Shown here piece by piece: positions 21,011 through 30,558 of a stretch of 64,000 bases of DNA. The notes under the pieces are model-generated. The model was given only the letters and a program-made list of their open reading frames with translations, was not told where the DNA came from and did no database searches. Source of the stretch: Eunapius fragilis (Eukaryota; Porifera; Demospongiae; Spongillida; Spongillidae); the NCBI GenBank assembly GCA_963681505.1, contig OY811974.1, positions 12,608,144 to 12,672,143 on the forward strand, in the 5' to 3' direction. Positions within the stretch are counted from its first letter, which is position 1. Each line of letters opens with the position of its first letter. A program made the position numbers and the translations under genes.

Positions 21011-22901
21011 GTTAATGTTTATTTTAACCCTCGGGTCAAATTAGATATTTATGTGGATTGTTCGTTTCCACCCCGATTTGCAGAGAACATGTATTATGCC
21101 CGTGAAGACATGTATGTTTACTTACATGTAACCCTGCAACAACCGAAACTGGCACTTCGTCCCACCCAGATCTCAAGATAGACAACCACGGGGAAAACCG
21201 GTGAGTGCATCGTCTTATAATCCCTCACGGCTTCATATAGATATTTTTCATTCAGTGTGTAAGTTTGGAGGGATCAATATCGATCGGACGTGTATACATA
21301 ACCATTGAATTGCTCGTCGTCGGATTCGAATCATTCAATAACGGCATATATAGGTCAGTTGTACACTCCAAACCTTGTGCAGATTTATTCTTCACTTTTA
21401 TATCGACCAAATTTAGAATCCCGGGGTAATTTTGAAATCAAAAATTGTCCTAATCCATTTGCATATAATCGTTTTCAATGATCCAATCCATTGCGCTGAA
21501 TCGCGCTGAAGGCCTGCGTAAGTACATATAATCTTTGGATGCACCTTGATTATTTCACCTGGATATGTATATGACGCGTCTGTGACGCGCTACACATTGT
21601 ATGTGGCAAACCGGATTTCATTGTAGCCTCCTGTGAGTGCATATTCATTGACGGTTCGAATTAACATGTATGAACACAAACCTTTTTTTTTTTTTAAATT
21701 GTCAAAAAACATTTAATAGCTCGTAAGTGGGAGTTGTTGCACGTTACCACAGCTATCTGTGTACATTCTGAACAATTTGTTCGATACATGTATGTATGTT
21801 CTAATACCACATCTTCATGAACTCCTCGATGACGGGCCGGACCGTTCATAGTGGGTAAGACATGCATGCATCTACCGACTGAAGTAACTTAATGGCATAC
21901 ACCTTCTCCTGCTCTCGTGCTTTTTGTTTAAAACGCAAAAAATCGCATCTCAAAAGGCGGTAAGTTCGCACATGCATCACTAGACATCTTTTTTGCACGA
22001 CACCAACACGAGAATCAACTGCATTCACCGTTTATTCGTCGATTATTCTGCCACATCTGACTTAGTGTGTAAGTTTAAATGTATTATTGTTAGCATGCAT
22101 AATTGTGATACTTATATATAGTGCGTAAGTTGAAGCGATCATGCTTGCAGTAGAAAATTAAAGTGATTTATTGTTCCGCACTCCATTTCTTCCCTCAGAG
22201 AGTGAGTTAAATTTTTTATATCAGCGGTGTGATTTAATTTTTTTTTCCTTTAAAAGGACGTGAGTCCACCAATGTCGTTATTTCATGCACCGTTACGTTT
22301 CTGCCCGTCACATTTTGAATTCATTTTATAGTCGGTAAGTTGATACTATTAACATTTTTTATCGGAAGATACTGCTTTGATCCTTGGTATGCACTCGCGG
22401 CAATGGCAATTACTTGCCTGACCAATTTCAGATAGTAAGTTCCATGCAGATGTTTTGAATAGTGATTTAATTTTCTCTCTATACATGCAGTGCGTAAGTA
22501 GATTTCATTGTGAAACTGATGGATAAAACGAATTGCTTGATCCTGTACACGGTAATCCTTCACCGCTCAGTGGTTTGTAAGTTTTAAGTGAAAAGTTTTA
22601 CTTCCGCGCTCACCTTTATTTCCCCATCCGCATCTTACGGGAAAATATAGCCGGTAAATGCTTCTTTTTTTTATCAGTGCATAATCTAACCATGCAAACT
22701 CGCTTATATGATTTTCATCTCACAAAAGGGCGCGAACAAAAATGTAAGTTTGTGTACAAATTAAGTAGCGGCTACCACAACATTACGAACCCTCCACCGT
22801 TCCTGAACTCGATTTACATATTCAGTGTGTAAGTACGAATCAATATATCGTGATACTTTGTAGAGCCGCCTTCGCTGCTTGGATATTTAGTAGCAGGATT
22901 A
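20917..22901 (+). CDS. Secreted six-cysteine knottin-like precursor split into ~22 exons, 18 of them microexons
   Basis: Exon 1 (20917-21010) encodes a classic signal peptide ('MIMKLVVLLALVTISVHA', predicted cut after VHA) and an acidic/basic pro-region, ending in phase 1. Exon 2 (21084-21111) and exon 3 (21170-21200) continue the open pro-region and end in phase 0. Then come 18 microexons (21256-22828) of 3, 6, 9 or 15 nt, all phase 0, each flanked by AG and a strong GTAAGT/GTGAGT-type donor, with introns of 53-158 bp. The terminal exon gives a stop at once (TAG 22891 or TAA 22899, depending on the acceptor). The microexons add 27 codons with six Cys spaced C-x4-C-x5-CC-x4-C-x8-C, the inhibitor-cystine-knot framework. 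Sponge knottins (asteropsins) are known. Whether this one is a protease inhibitor, antimicrobial or toxin cannot be told. The splicing model is inference, but no frame or stop conflict arises. Confidence 0.85.
21084..21111 (+). CDS. Knottin gene exon 2 (28 nt)
   Basis: Acceptor 'ccgatttgcag', donor 'GACAT|GTATGT'. It joins in frame to exon 1 (phase 1) and exon 3 (phase 2) with no stop. A downstream donor 'ACAT|GTAACC' (21127) is an alternative, which fits less well. Confidence 0.65.
21170..21200 (+). CDS. Knottin gene exon 3 (31 nt), end of pro-region
   Basis: Acceptor 'cgtcccacccag', donor 'ACCG|GTGAGT'. It restores phase 0 exactly where the run of phase-0 microexons begins. It encodes a basic, proline-containing stretch directly before the first Cys. 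Confidence 0.7.
21256..21258 (+). CDS. Microexon 1, 3 nt, Cys codon (Cys 1)
   Basis: 'ttttcattcag' acceptor, one TGT codon, then 'gtaagt'. Phase 0 on both sides. Confidence 0.8.
21417..21425 (+). CDS. Microexon 2, 9 nt
   Basis: 'accaaatttag' acceptor, three codons, then the weaker donor 'gtaatt'. Including it gives loop 1 a length of four residues, as expected for a knottin; without it Cys 1 and Cys 2 would be one residue apart. Confidence 0.65.
21512..21517 (+). CDS. Microexon 3, 6 nt, second codon Cys (Cys 2)
   Basis: 'cgcgctgaag' acceptor, two codons, then 'gtaagt'. Confidence 0.75.
21627..21632 (+). CDS. Microexon 4, 6 nt, two Pro codons
   Basis: 'tttcattgtag' acceptor, CCTCCT, then 'gtgagt'. 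Confidence 0.75.
21720..21722 (+). CDS. Microexon 5, 3 nt
   Basis: 'catttaatag' acceptor, one codon, then 'gtaagt'. Confidence 0.75.
21852..21854 (+). CDS. Microexon 6, 3 nt
   Basis: 'ccgttcatag' acceptor, one TGG codon, then 'gtaaga'. An extra candidate, 'ccacag|CTATCT|gtgtac', lies just upstream near 21753 but has a poor donor. Confidence 0.7.
21957..21959 (+). CDS. Microexon 7, 3 nt
   Basis: Acceptor 'catctcaaaag' (an AAAAG acceptor shared with microexons 11 and 17), one codon, then 'gtaagt'. Confidence 0.7.
22066..22068 (+). CDS. Microexon 8, 3 nt, Cys codon (Cys 3)
   Basis: 'catctgacttag' acceptor, TGT, then 'gtaagt'. Confidence 0.8.
22122..22124 (+). CDS. Microexon 9, 3 nt, Cys codon (Cys 4)
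   Basis: 'acttatatatag' acceptor, TGC, then 'gtaagt'. Only 53 bp of intron separate it from microexon 8; spliced, the two give the CC pair of the knottin framework. Confidence 0.8.
22199..22201 (+). CDS. Microexon 10, 3 nt
   Basis: 'tttcttccctcag' acceptor, one codon, then 'gtgagt'. Confidence 0.8.
22257..22259 (+). CDS. Microexon 11, 3 nt
   Basis: 'ttcctttaaaag' acceptor, one codon, then 'gtgagt'. The intron before it is 55 bp. Confidence 0.75.
22332..22334 (+). CDS. Microexon 12, 3 nt
   Basis: 'ttcattttatag' acceptor, one codon, then 'gtaagt'. Confidence 0.8.
22432..22434 (+). CDS. Microexon 13, 3 nt
   Basis: 'gaccaatttcag' acceptor, one codon, then 'gtaagt'. Confidence 0.8.
22491..22493 (+). 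CDS. Microexon 14, 3 nt, Cys codon (Cys 5)
   Basis: 'ctatacatgcag' acceptor, TGC, then 'gtaagt'. The preceding intron is 56 bp. Confidence 0.8.
22571..22576 (+). CDS. Microexon 15, 6 nt, two aromatic codons
   Basis: 'tcaccgctcag' acceptor, two codons, then 'gtaagt'. Confidence 0.75.
22651..22653 (+). CDS. Microexon 16, 3 nt
   Basis: 'ggaaaatatag' acceptor, one codon, then 'gtaaat'. Confidence 0.7.
22729..22743 (+). CDS. Microexon 17, 15 nt
   Basis: 'catctcacaaaag' acceptor, five codons, then 'gtaagt'. The longest microexon of the run; it forms most of the last knottin loop. Confidence 0.75.
22826..22828 (+). CDS. Microexon 18, 3 nt, Cys codon (Cys 6)
   Basis: 'ttacatattcag' acceptor, TGT, then 'gtaagt'. 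The next acceptor leads straight to a stop codon. Confidence 0.8.
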
Positions 22902-23473
22902 AGAACGGAAACCAGCCCTGCGCGGTAATGTTTTGGCCAGTGAGAAATACTCACAGCACATGTTTGCTTTGTACTCTATCGATGGGAAATTGTACTACTC
23001 TATCAATGGGAAATTAAAGCGATGGGAAATTAAAGCTCAAGTTCAAGGAAACTGGAAACAGAACTAGGAACTTTTTAAGCATACGCTTTTATTGCTGACG
23101 TCATAAATAATCCATTGCCATGAGGCTGAATATTGAATGCTACGAATGAGCATCCATATATACGTGCACACATATGCGTACTATCTGTTTAAAAGAATTG
23201 AAACCGATTGACCAGTAACGTTTGAAGATGCCTGCAAAGCGTCACAACACTACGCGTCCCCCTAAAAATTTGTAACGATTTCAAAACGTATTCGCGCTAG
23301 CTATCCGGGAGTTTTGTCTAGACCGTGGGACTCGCGATTCGACGATTGATACAGATACGCACGACTCCGATATTGCCTCTTCACGTGCAACACGCGATCA
23401 GTTCAAAATTCTAATCAATGCACACAAAATGGTTAATAATCCTTGAGTTAATAAAAGGTGTTCAATTCACAAC
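22902..23473. other. Knottin gene 3' region and intergenic DNA, possibly including a BEL LTR
   Basis: Two ATTAAA hexamers (about 23013 and 23029) could serve as polyadenylation signals. The minus strand downstream of 23474 may be an LTR of the BEL element, since it starts 'TGTTGTGAATTG' after its pol stop, but I cannot place the other end. Confidence 0.4.
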
Positions 23474-25790
23474 ATACTCCCAGTTGACACTGATTCGTGG
23501 TCAAGATCTTCAGCACACCACTACTTGATAAGCTGTCTTCCCTTGAGGGTAGCGCTCTCCCTTTTCGGTCTGGGATGATCAGCTTGTTCTTGAGAAGTGG
23601 AAGGATGTAGTTGTTCCACAGGGTCATCTTCCTGTCCAGAAACAGGGACCGTTGGTGGACCAGAGTTAATCTCTAAGGGGAGATCAATTGCAACGGTCGT
23701 TGGAGAACAGTAGAGGCTCCATCCTTCGAACCATCTTGGCGAATTATCAACTTCTGTACCTTTCTTAACTTCCAAAATCCTCTTGGGATTGTCTTCATCA
23801 TGGATCAAGACCACATCTCCAACTACAATAGCATTCTTGATTCCACTTGAGCTTCGCTGCCGATGAGTTCAAGAAGGTACTCTCAACTCCACCTCCTCCA
23901 AAAGTGGTTAATGATATTGTTAAGGTTTTTGGTGCGACGCTGCAATGAGTCCACGTTGAGTGTAAAGTCTTCATCACCAACTGGTTCTAAGTGGGTGAGA
24001 TGGTCTGGCAGGCTCAATAGTCTACGCCCAACTATTAGGTGTGAAGGGGTCAAATGCTCCTCCAGGTCATCAGGAGGAACATAGGACAGTGGTCGACTGT
24101 TGACGATGGCTTCATATAACCGTTTGCATCTCTTCATAGGACAGCCTCGCCCTTCCCACTATCTTGCGTAAACATCTTTTGGTTGACCTAACCATTCTCT
24201 CAAATAGACCACCCCCACCATGGTGCTCTTTCAAGATTGAATCTCCATTCAATACCAGTGGAGGACAAATATTTCTTAGTATCAGGGTGATCACTGACTG
24301 CCTTAAGGAACTTTGCTGCACTCTTGAAAGTCTTGGCATTATCTGAGAGGAACCTCCTAGGTAGTCCCCTCCTTGCCGCAAATTTCTTGACACACCTGAG
24401 AAATGCAGTAGTGGTCATATCCAAAACAACTTCCAAGTGGATTGCTCGACACACACAGCAAGTGAACGACAGATACAAATCTTCCAACTCATCTCCTTGT
24501 CTTGAACCCACAGCGTCCCTGCAAAGTCGACTGCTGAAAACATAAAGGGCGGGGCTTCCTTGACTCTAAACTCTGGTAGAGGTGGTTGTTGAGGGGGTTG
24601 GACAGGTCTACCTTCAAATCGCTTGGACTACGCACCTATAAATGACAGATCTGACTAGACTCCTTCCACCAATAATCCAGAACTTAGACCGAACTTCAGT
24701 CATTTCCCGTACTCCATTGTGGCCAACTCGAATGTGTGCATCCCTGATTACCAACACAGTGTGATGGTGTTTTCCATCCAGAAGAATGGGATACTTCGTA
24801 GAGTAGGGAAGGTCTGCATTTTGTAGTCTTCCAACACATCTCCACAATGATCGTTCGTTCTAAAACAAACCAAACTGATTCTTCCAAGTAGGAAATCTGT
24901 CATTCCTCAGTACACCTGACTGGGATTCTTGAATCCACAACTCTTCAGCCTTTGCAACATCATCTCCTGCCAATTCAGGTGATGTGACTTGCCTCTTCAA
25001 CAACTGGATAAAGCGGCAGTGACTCGGTATAGCCTACGTGTAGTGCTGTATCTCTCATTATCAACAACATGTCCAACCTCCCCAGTTTGCTGCGCCAAAG
25101 TTCATGTAGAGGGTTGTCTTTGTTGGTTGTCTTTGTTGGTTGTCTTCAGCTCCACCTTGCACTCATTAGGAATGTCAGTACCCAATAGAGACTGATTACG
25201 TTCAGTGCCAGTTTTGAGCCACTCAGGTCCATCCTGCCACAATTTACAGAGAGAGAGTTCTGTGGGACTGAGACGGGATATCAGCTGGATTATCCTTGCC
25301 TGGGCAGTGTTTCCAACACCGAGCTGGTACTAGTCATATCTCCTCCACTTGATTTTGTACAAATGGTTTCCAGTCTCTGTCAATTCCCTTAATCCAGCAT
25401 AATGCAACTTGTGAGTCAGAAAAGCATACATGAGGCATCAACGTGTATCTTGGAGTTAGACTCTCCGCTACATTAGTAATCAGTCTGGCTAGGAGTAGAG
25501 ATGCCATTAATTCTAGGTGAGGGATGGTTTGAGTTTTTAGTGGAGCTTCTCTAGTCCTTGATACGACAAAACTCATGGTCCTCTGGTCATCTGATGTTTC
25601 AACAATGTAGATCACTGCAGCGTATGCTGTGATTGATGCATCACAAAAGCCGTAAAGTTGTGCCGACTCTGTACGTTTTCCTTTGAAGTAGTGCCTTGGT
25701 AGTGACAATGATCTCCCTTCTTGCAATGCGTCAGTTTCTTCCATTTGGACAAAAGCTCTCCTGTCAAAGGGTGCCTGTCTTTGACTTGCA
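23474..25790 (-). mobile_element. BEL/Pao retrotransposon pol fragment, broken
   Basis: Reading from 25790 down: end of RT, then a BEL/Pao-type RNase H-like region ('YGFCDASITAYAAVIY', 'PHLELMASLLLARL', 'FSDSQVALCWI') at 25744-25334; an integrase zinc-binding part ('GRLQNADLPYSTKYPILL') at 24847-24614; integrase core ('[14 protein letters not shown]', '[12 protein letters not shown]') at 24511-24200; '[13 protein letters not shown]' and 'VNSRPLSYVPPDD' at 24330-24060; and a C-terminal 'VLIHDEDNPKR' domain ending in a stop at 23521. The order is that of BEL/Pao pol. Gag, protease and most of the RT are absent, and several frameshifts and stops show it is dead. Its 5' edge abuts segmental duplication copy C. 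Confidence 0.85.
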
Positions 25791-26382
25791 AATGCAACTT
25801 GAAGATTGACACCATGTTAGAACTAGCAGAGTTTTGTAAGAATACATATGACACAAAAGTACATATACACCCTAAGATGGACAAATTTGGACGTAGTGTT
25901 GTCAATGATCATCAGAGTTCAACTCCCCTGATAGAGGTTCAATAGTAAAAGCAATGTTTGTACTGAAGGAATATAATGAACTACATCCATGTATACTATG
26001 GTTGTATTCTGTTTTTCTTTGCTGAGAATCTGCATCGCATTGAAACGTGATGGTCAGCAAGAAGTAATACAGGAATGCATGTTTTCATATGCATGTTTAA
26101 GTAATCGGGGTCAATCGGCCATTGTTCTGTCATGATCCATGGCTGTTTTTGTCGTGGGATTAGGTGTTTAAATTAGATTATATACCTCCCGGTATGTGAA
26201 GTTGTGAAAGTGTTTGGTTTGATCTTCTTGAATGTGTTCCATGCAATTGGAAATTCCAAGGCCAAGATGCTCTCCCTGGCGATTGACCATTGAAACATCG
26301 TTAGCTACCATAATTGATTATCATAACCTTATTGGTCATGCTCTCTCACCGACATTGCCTAGTAGGATATTACGTATATGCA

Positions 26383-26463
26383 TGTTACATTGAAGCAGAC
26401 AGTCCTGACATCATTGTCATATGGTCCAATGATAGTCGAGGGAACTGAAACATCAGATGTGTC
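26383..26463 (-). pseudogene. Antisense Calx-beta exon fragment (duplicate)
   Basis: Copy C counterpart of 6742-6822: antisense match to the start of the exon at 3348-3551. Confidence 0.75.
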
Positions 26464-26779
26464 TATGGGAGAGCCATCAGCAAATGTTAAGTAACTGTCT
26501 TGTACAAGAGCCACGCCCATATATTCTAACAGTTTATTATGCTTCAAATTATGTATCAGGTTTGAGCCGGACTATAGTCCTGGTATCTGAATAAGACCAG
26601 TTCCCACATGAAATGGTAGCTGGCCCGTCTCTTGCTAGAAAAGGCTATTAAGGAGGCTAAAGGTCAGCTCACTCCTCAGTGTTTGTTGATGAGATAAGAA
26701 ACTTATTTGGTCTTGTGATGCGCTTCCCCTTTTGTTATACTAATAGGAGCTGTACAGTTTGGGGGGGGGGGAACCTATT

Positions 26780-27440
26780 GCCTATGCCTATCATTCCTCC
26801 AGCAGAGAGAAAATGCTCTCACATTGAGAAAGAAGGTCTGGCAGTCATTTGCAGGGTGAAAAGGTTCCACCAATACCTACAGGGTAGGTCGTTCACTGTG
26901 TATTCAGACCCACAAACCTCTTTAATATTTATTTTGAGGCCTGTCCATTTCCGGGAATGGTATCTGTGAAAATCATGAGATGGGCATTAACCCTGAGTGC
27001 ACATGAGTATTGATTTGAGTATAGGTCTGCAGGGAGGCAGGGCAATGCTGATGGACTCAGTTGACTTGCTGTGGAGGAAGCTCCCAACATAGTGCCCTTG
27101 CCAGGAGATTTGGTTCTGATGATGGAAGCACTTGCAGAAGAAACAGACACCATCAGAAGTGCAACCACCAGAGATGGTGTATTGTCCATGGTTCATGAAT
27201 TAGTTATGAAGGGGTGGCCACCACACAAGGTTATGGGACAGGAGTTTGAACAATACTGTAGGAAAGCTATGGAATTGAGTGTACAGGATGGATGTGTGCT
27301 ATGGGGAAGCCGTGTGGTTATTCCTTTATCCCTGAGGCCTGCAGTGATCCAGTTGCTTCACGAATCAAAGCACATCCAAGGATGAAGGCTGTAGCAAGAG
27401 GCATGGTTTTGTGGCCTGTTATGGATGTGGAGCTTGAGTC
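26780..27440 (+). mobile_element. Ty3/gypsy pol scraps (duplicate)
   Basis: RNase H piece ('CSHIEKEGLAVICRVKRFHQ', 'FTVYSDPQTS') followed by the H2C2 integrase part ('VVIPLSLRPAVIQLLHE', 'MVLWPVMDVELESRVKEN'). Slightly better preserved than 7140-7790, still frameshifted. Confidence 0.75.
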
Positions 27441-27720
27441 AAGAGTGAAAGAAAACCGGAAGTCATCACTGCAGGCACCTTTACATCCTTGGTAGTGGCC
27501 ATCAAATCTGTGGTCACATCTCCACATAGACTTTGCTGGTCCATTCCTTCCATGCCAGCTGCCTCTACTTCTTCCCAGCAGGCTGTTTGAGCATTAAGAC
27601 ACTTATTCTCAAATCATGGACTAACAATGGCACTGCATTTACAAGTGTTGAGTAGCAAACCGTTATGAAATGCAATGGCATTAGACATGTCTACTGTACA
27701 ACTGATTTGGTGTACTATTA

Positions 27721-29368
27721 AAGTCCGCGACACCATCGAGGAAGTAAACGTTAATGGCTTCTTAACGAATAAATTTAAATTCATGCCCACAATACTACAA
27801 TGTGTAGAAATCTACCAGCTATGTTGGCTATACAAATGAACCTTGTGCAGGTTAATATCTAGTCAAAAATTTCAAGTTAACAGGGGGTACTTTAAAAATA
27901 TTTATTGAATTTGACCATGATTATGTACCGCATCCAAAATAAAGAATCAAATTTTGATTCTGCGTGTATTGATACCTCTAAATATACAATATCTCGTCTT
28001 CTGCTTTTACACTGTCTGTTTAATTTTCAAGAATACATTCTTTACTTTTTAGCCTCATTACTGGCTCCACTATTAGACTGTGTAAACAAACACTTCTCAC
28101 TAAAATAACTGTCAACCATAGTTCGAGCCTTAAAGTTAGATAAGGGCCGCTCCTTGTTACCTTTCTTTGTTCTTGCTCCCAGAGGCCTATTTGTATGACA
28201 ATTGCGCTTTTGTGATGCCCTTTGTCTTTGTTCTTGCGCCCAGAGGCCCTTTGTATAGGCCTTTCGTAGGCCTATATGTTTCTGAGTTGTATGCATTCTG
28301 GATCAGTTTTTTTTGGCGGATTTGGCAACTTTGTGCATGTTCTAGGATGTCGGCAGTTCTCGAGGGGACTAGCAGCAATAATAAAGAAGATGAGAGTGTG
28401 TTGTTGGCTGAAATAGAGGAATTGAAGAAAAAGAGACCCCGAGCATTAACTGAAGAGCAAAAGACTGATATTCTTGTTGCATACCGCTCTCTGCAAGTTG
28501 AAGACCTGAAAAGGAAAAAGATGCGTCCAGGACGAAAGTGTGGCAAGGGTAATTACCAACGGCGGGTTAGCAGCGTTTTAGGCTATTCCAGCAAAACGGT
28601 TGGACTTACCTATCGAGATTGGAATCACAAGCATTTCCTTTGCAGCAAAGGACACCGTTGCTACTCTTCGAAAGAAACTAAAAGCTTATGTAGATACAGT
28701 GGAGCCAGAAGTAGTTCAGCTTGCAAAGCAGCAGGGTCACGAGGTGTTGTATACGCCTCCATATCACTGTGACTTGCAACCAATAGAAATGGTCTGGTCA
28801 CAAGTCAAGGGTGAAGTGGGAAGGCAATATGACCTATCAACAACAATGGTAATAGTAAAGCAGCGATTGGAAGCAGCTTTTGAACATCTGAATGCAGACA
28901 CTACAGGAAGAACTGCTGTATGCCCATGTCAGAAAAATAGAAAAGGAGTACATGGAGGCTGATGACAACGAAGAATACAGCAATAGTGAAGACTATCCAG
29001 CATCGGACATGAGTGATTCATACGTGGAGAGTGTTGAAGACCAAGAGGACCCTTCCCATTCTGAAAGCAGCAGTTCTTTTGGTGACGTGGACAGCAGCGA
29101 GTCAGATACGGACGAAATGTAATACATTTTGAGTTATGTAAACGTTTCGAAGTGTTTTCATGTGAATTTCATTAGTGACCGCACGCGCTACTTGTTAATT
29201 ATCGTGAATAATAGTCTCGCTCATTAGTATTCAACTCACTGAATTTTTTATAATACGAGATGGTCTGCGGAAAATAATATGCCAAATCTATTGTTTAGAC
29301 CCCAAAGACACCTTTTATTTAAAAAAAAGAGTGCAGAATTTTTACTTCCTCGATGGTGTCGCGGACTA
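27721..29368 (+). mobile_element. Tc1/mariner-superfamily transposon, 1,648 bp, TA target duplication
   Basis: 28-bp inverted ends starting 'AAGTCCGCGACACC' and ending 'GGTGTCGCGGACTA' (one mismatch at the outermost base), flanked by TA on both sides. Copy B has the uninterrupted site 'gtactattaattacc', so ends and target duplication are certain. Inside, 28345-28960 encodes transposase parts: an N-terminal 'ALTEEQKTDILVAYRS' helix-turn-helix-like stretch, then, after a gap, a C-terminal DDE piece ('YTPPYHCDLQPIEMVWSQVK'), and an acidic tail at 28892-29122 in another frame. The central catalytic region is deleted, so it is non-autonomous. Confidence 0.92.
28348..29122 (+). pseudogene. Deleted Tc1/mariner-type transposase
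   Basis: Begins ATG 28348 ('MSAVLEGTSSNN'). The frame is open to about 28600, continues in another frame as 'AKDTVATLRKKLKAYVDTVE' plus the 'PYHCDLQPIEMVW' signature, then shifts again near 28898 to a Glu/Asp/Ser-rich end 'DSSESDTDEM'. The first D and second D of the DDE triad region are missing. Confidence 0.75.
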
Positions 29369-29660
29369 TAATTACCTCCATGAAATTAGAACAGCACTGA
29401 GACATCAATGATCATCATAATTATATGTCTTTCATGGCTGCATGGAATATGGCTGCCCTGAGCTCACAGTGGCGTAGTGCGATAGTTGAGCGCCCGTGGA
29501 CCCATAATCAGGCCTCGTAACCAGACCTTTCCCCGATGCTCATAAGTCATTATTGGGACTATATTATTATAATCAGTAATTTTGTTCATAATTAAGGAAA
29601 ATTGATTTGAAAATAAACCTAAAATTGTCGCATAATCATACACCCACAAATAAAGTCAAG

Positions 29661-30070
29661 TCACGATGGCAGGAACTCTCTTGCCAAGATGGCTCTGGCA
29701 ATGGACCTGACCAAGGTGAAGTTCATCCTACTGTAAATGTCTGCCAAGATGAAAGGTTTGGGAGAGGACAAGCTGATGGCAAGGTGGGATGCCAACCTAG
29801 AGAATGTGAGATGAGCCTCCTTACCCCAGTTGTAGAACGTCTCGACAGCTAAGGAAATGCACGTCCACCCCAATTCCTGACATTTGGGACCATTGGCGAG
29901 AAGCTTGCGGGTCTCCTCTGCCGTAGAAGCTGCACCAGATGATCTGCATGACTCCCTTAGTATGCTGGGCAAAGAGGAGGTGTTACAGTGACATCAAAAG
30001 CTGCTGACCTTCCCCTGTCCCACCCAGCAATGAGCACATCTGCAGGTCTGGTGTGGCTGTGATCTCTTGT
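29661..30070 (-). pseudogene. RLE-type LINE, C-terminal tail (duplicate)
   Basis: Counterpart of 8333-8740, with 'KCQELGWTCISLAVETFYNW' and 'YSRMNFTLVRSIARAIL'. Confidence 0.75.
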
Positions 30071-30164
30071 AAGACCTATAAACCCTTCTCCACACTCACA
30101 CTCAGATGAGCTCACCGACAGAAGTGCACAAAGGCATCACGCAATGGGAAACACAGGGGAAAAA

Positions 30165-30320
30165 AAGCATCGAATCATTTAGAAATGATTTAGAAATCTT
30201 TGTTGATTGAATAGAAAATCCCACAAGAATCATACGCTTGATTGATTTTTGTGTGATTCTCTGTTCAATCGCATGATAATTTCTAAACCATTTCTAAATG
30301 ATTTCTAAATGATCATTCTA
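30165..30320. repeat. Foldback element (duplicate)
   Basis: Counterpart of 8839-8995 with the same hairpin arms. Confidence 0.65.
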
Positions 30321-30558
30321 GTTGCTGGCAATGCAAACAAGTTGACTTGTGTATGCTTAATTAATGGTAATCAAGATGAGGGTGCTTCGTGTTCTCTCTT
30401 CCCTCCGCCTCTCTGCAACTTCCACCCCATGCTGCTACTTCTTCCCCCACCCATATGAACAAAAAAACACTGGACAGATCGGAAGTAAGGGGATAAAATT
30501 TGATAAGCTCTCTTTACAATTATTGCAATCACACACAATTCTCCAGTAAATTAAGCAG

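Noticed and set aside
20917-21015. Reading the signal-peptide ORF as a complete short peptide ending at 21015
   Set aside because: The stop lies just past a GT donor and the following AG/GT ladder gives a consistent continuation to six Cys.
21745-21760. Extra microexon 'ccacag|CTATCT|gtgtac'
   Set aside because: The donor is poor compared with the others and it would lengthen a knottin loop; left out of the main model.
21670-22700. A CRISPR-like or satellite array explaining the regular spacing of 'gtaagt'
   Set aside because: Intervening sequences share no similarity and intervals vary from 53 to 158 bp; only splice-site consensus recurs.
28187-28546. Minus-strand ORF inside the Tc1-like element
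   Set aside because: It is the antisense of the transposase N-terminal frame.
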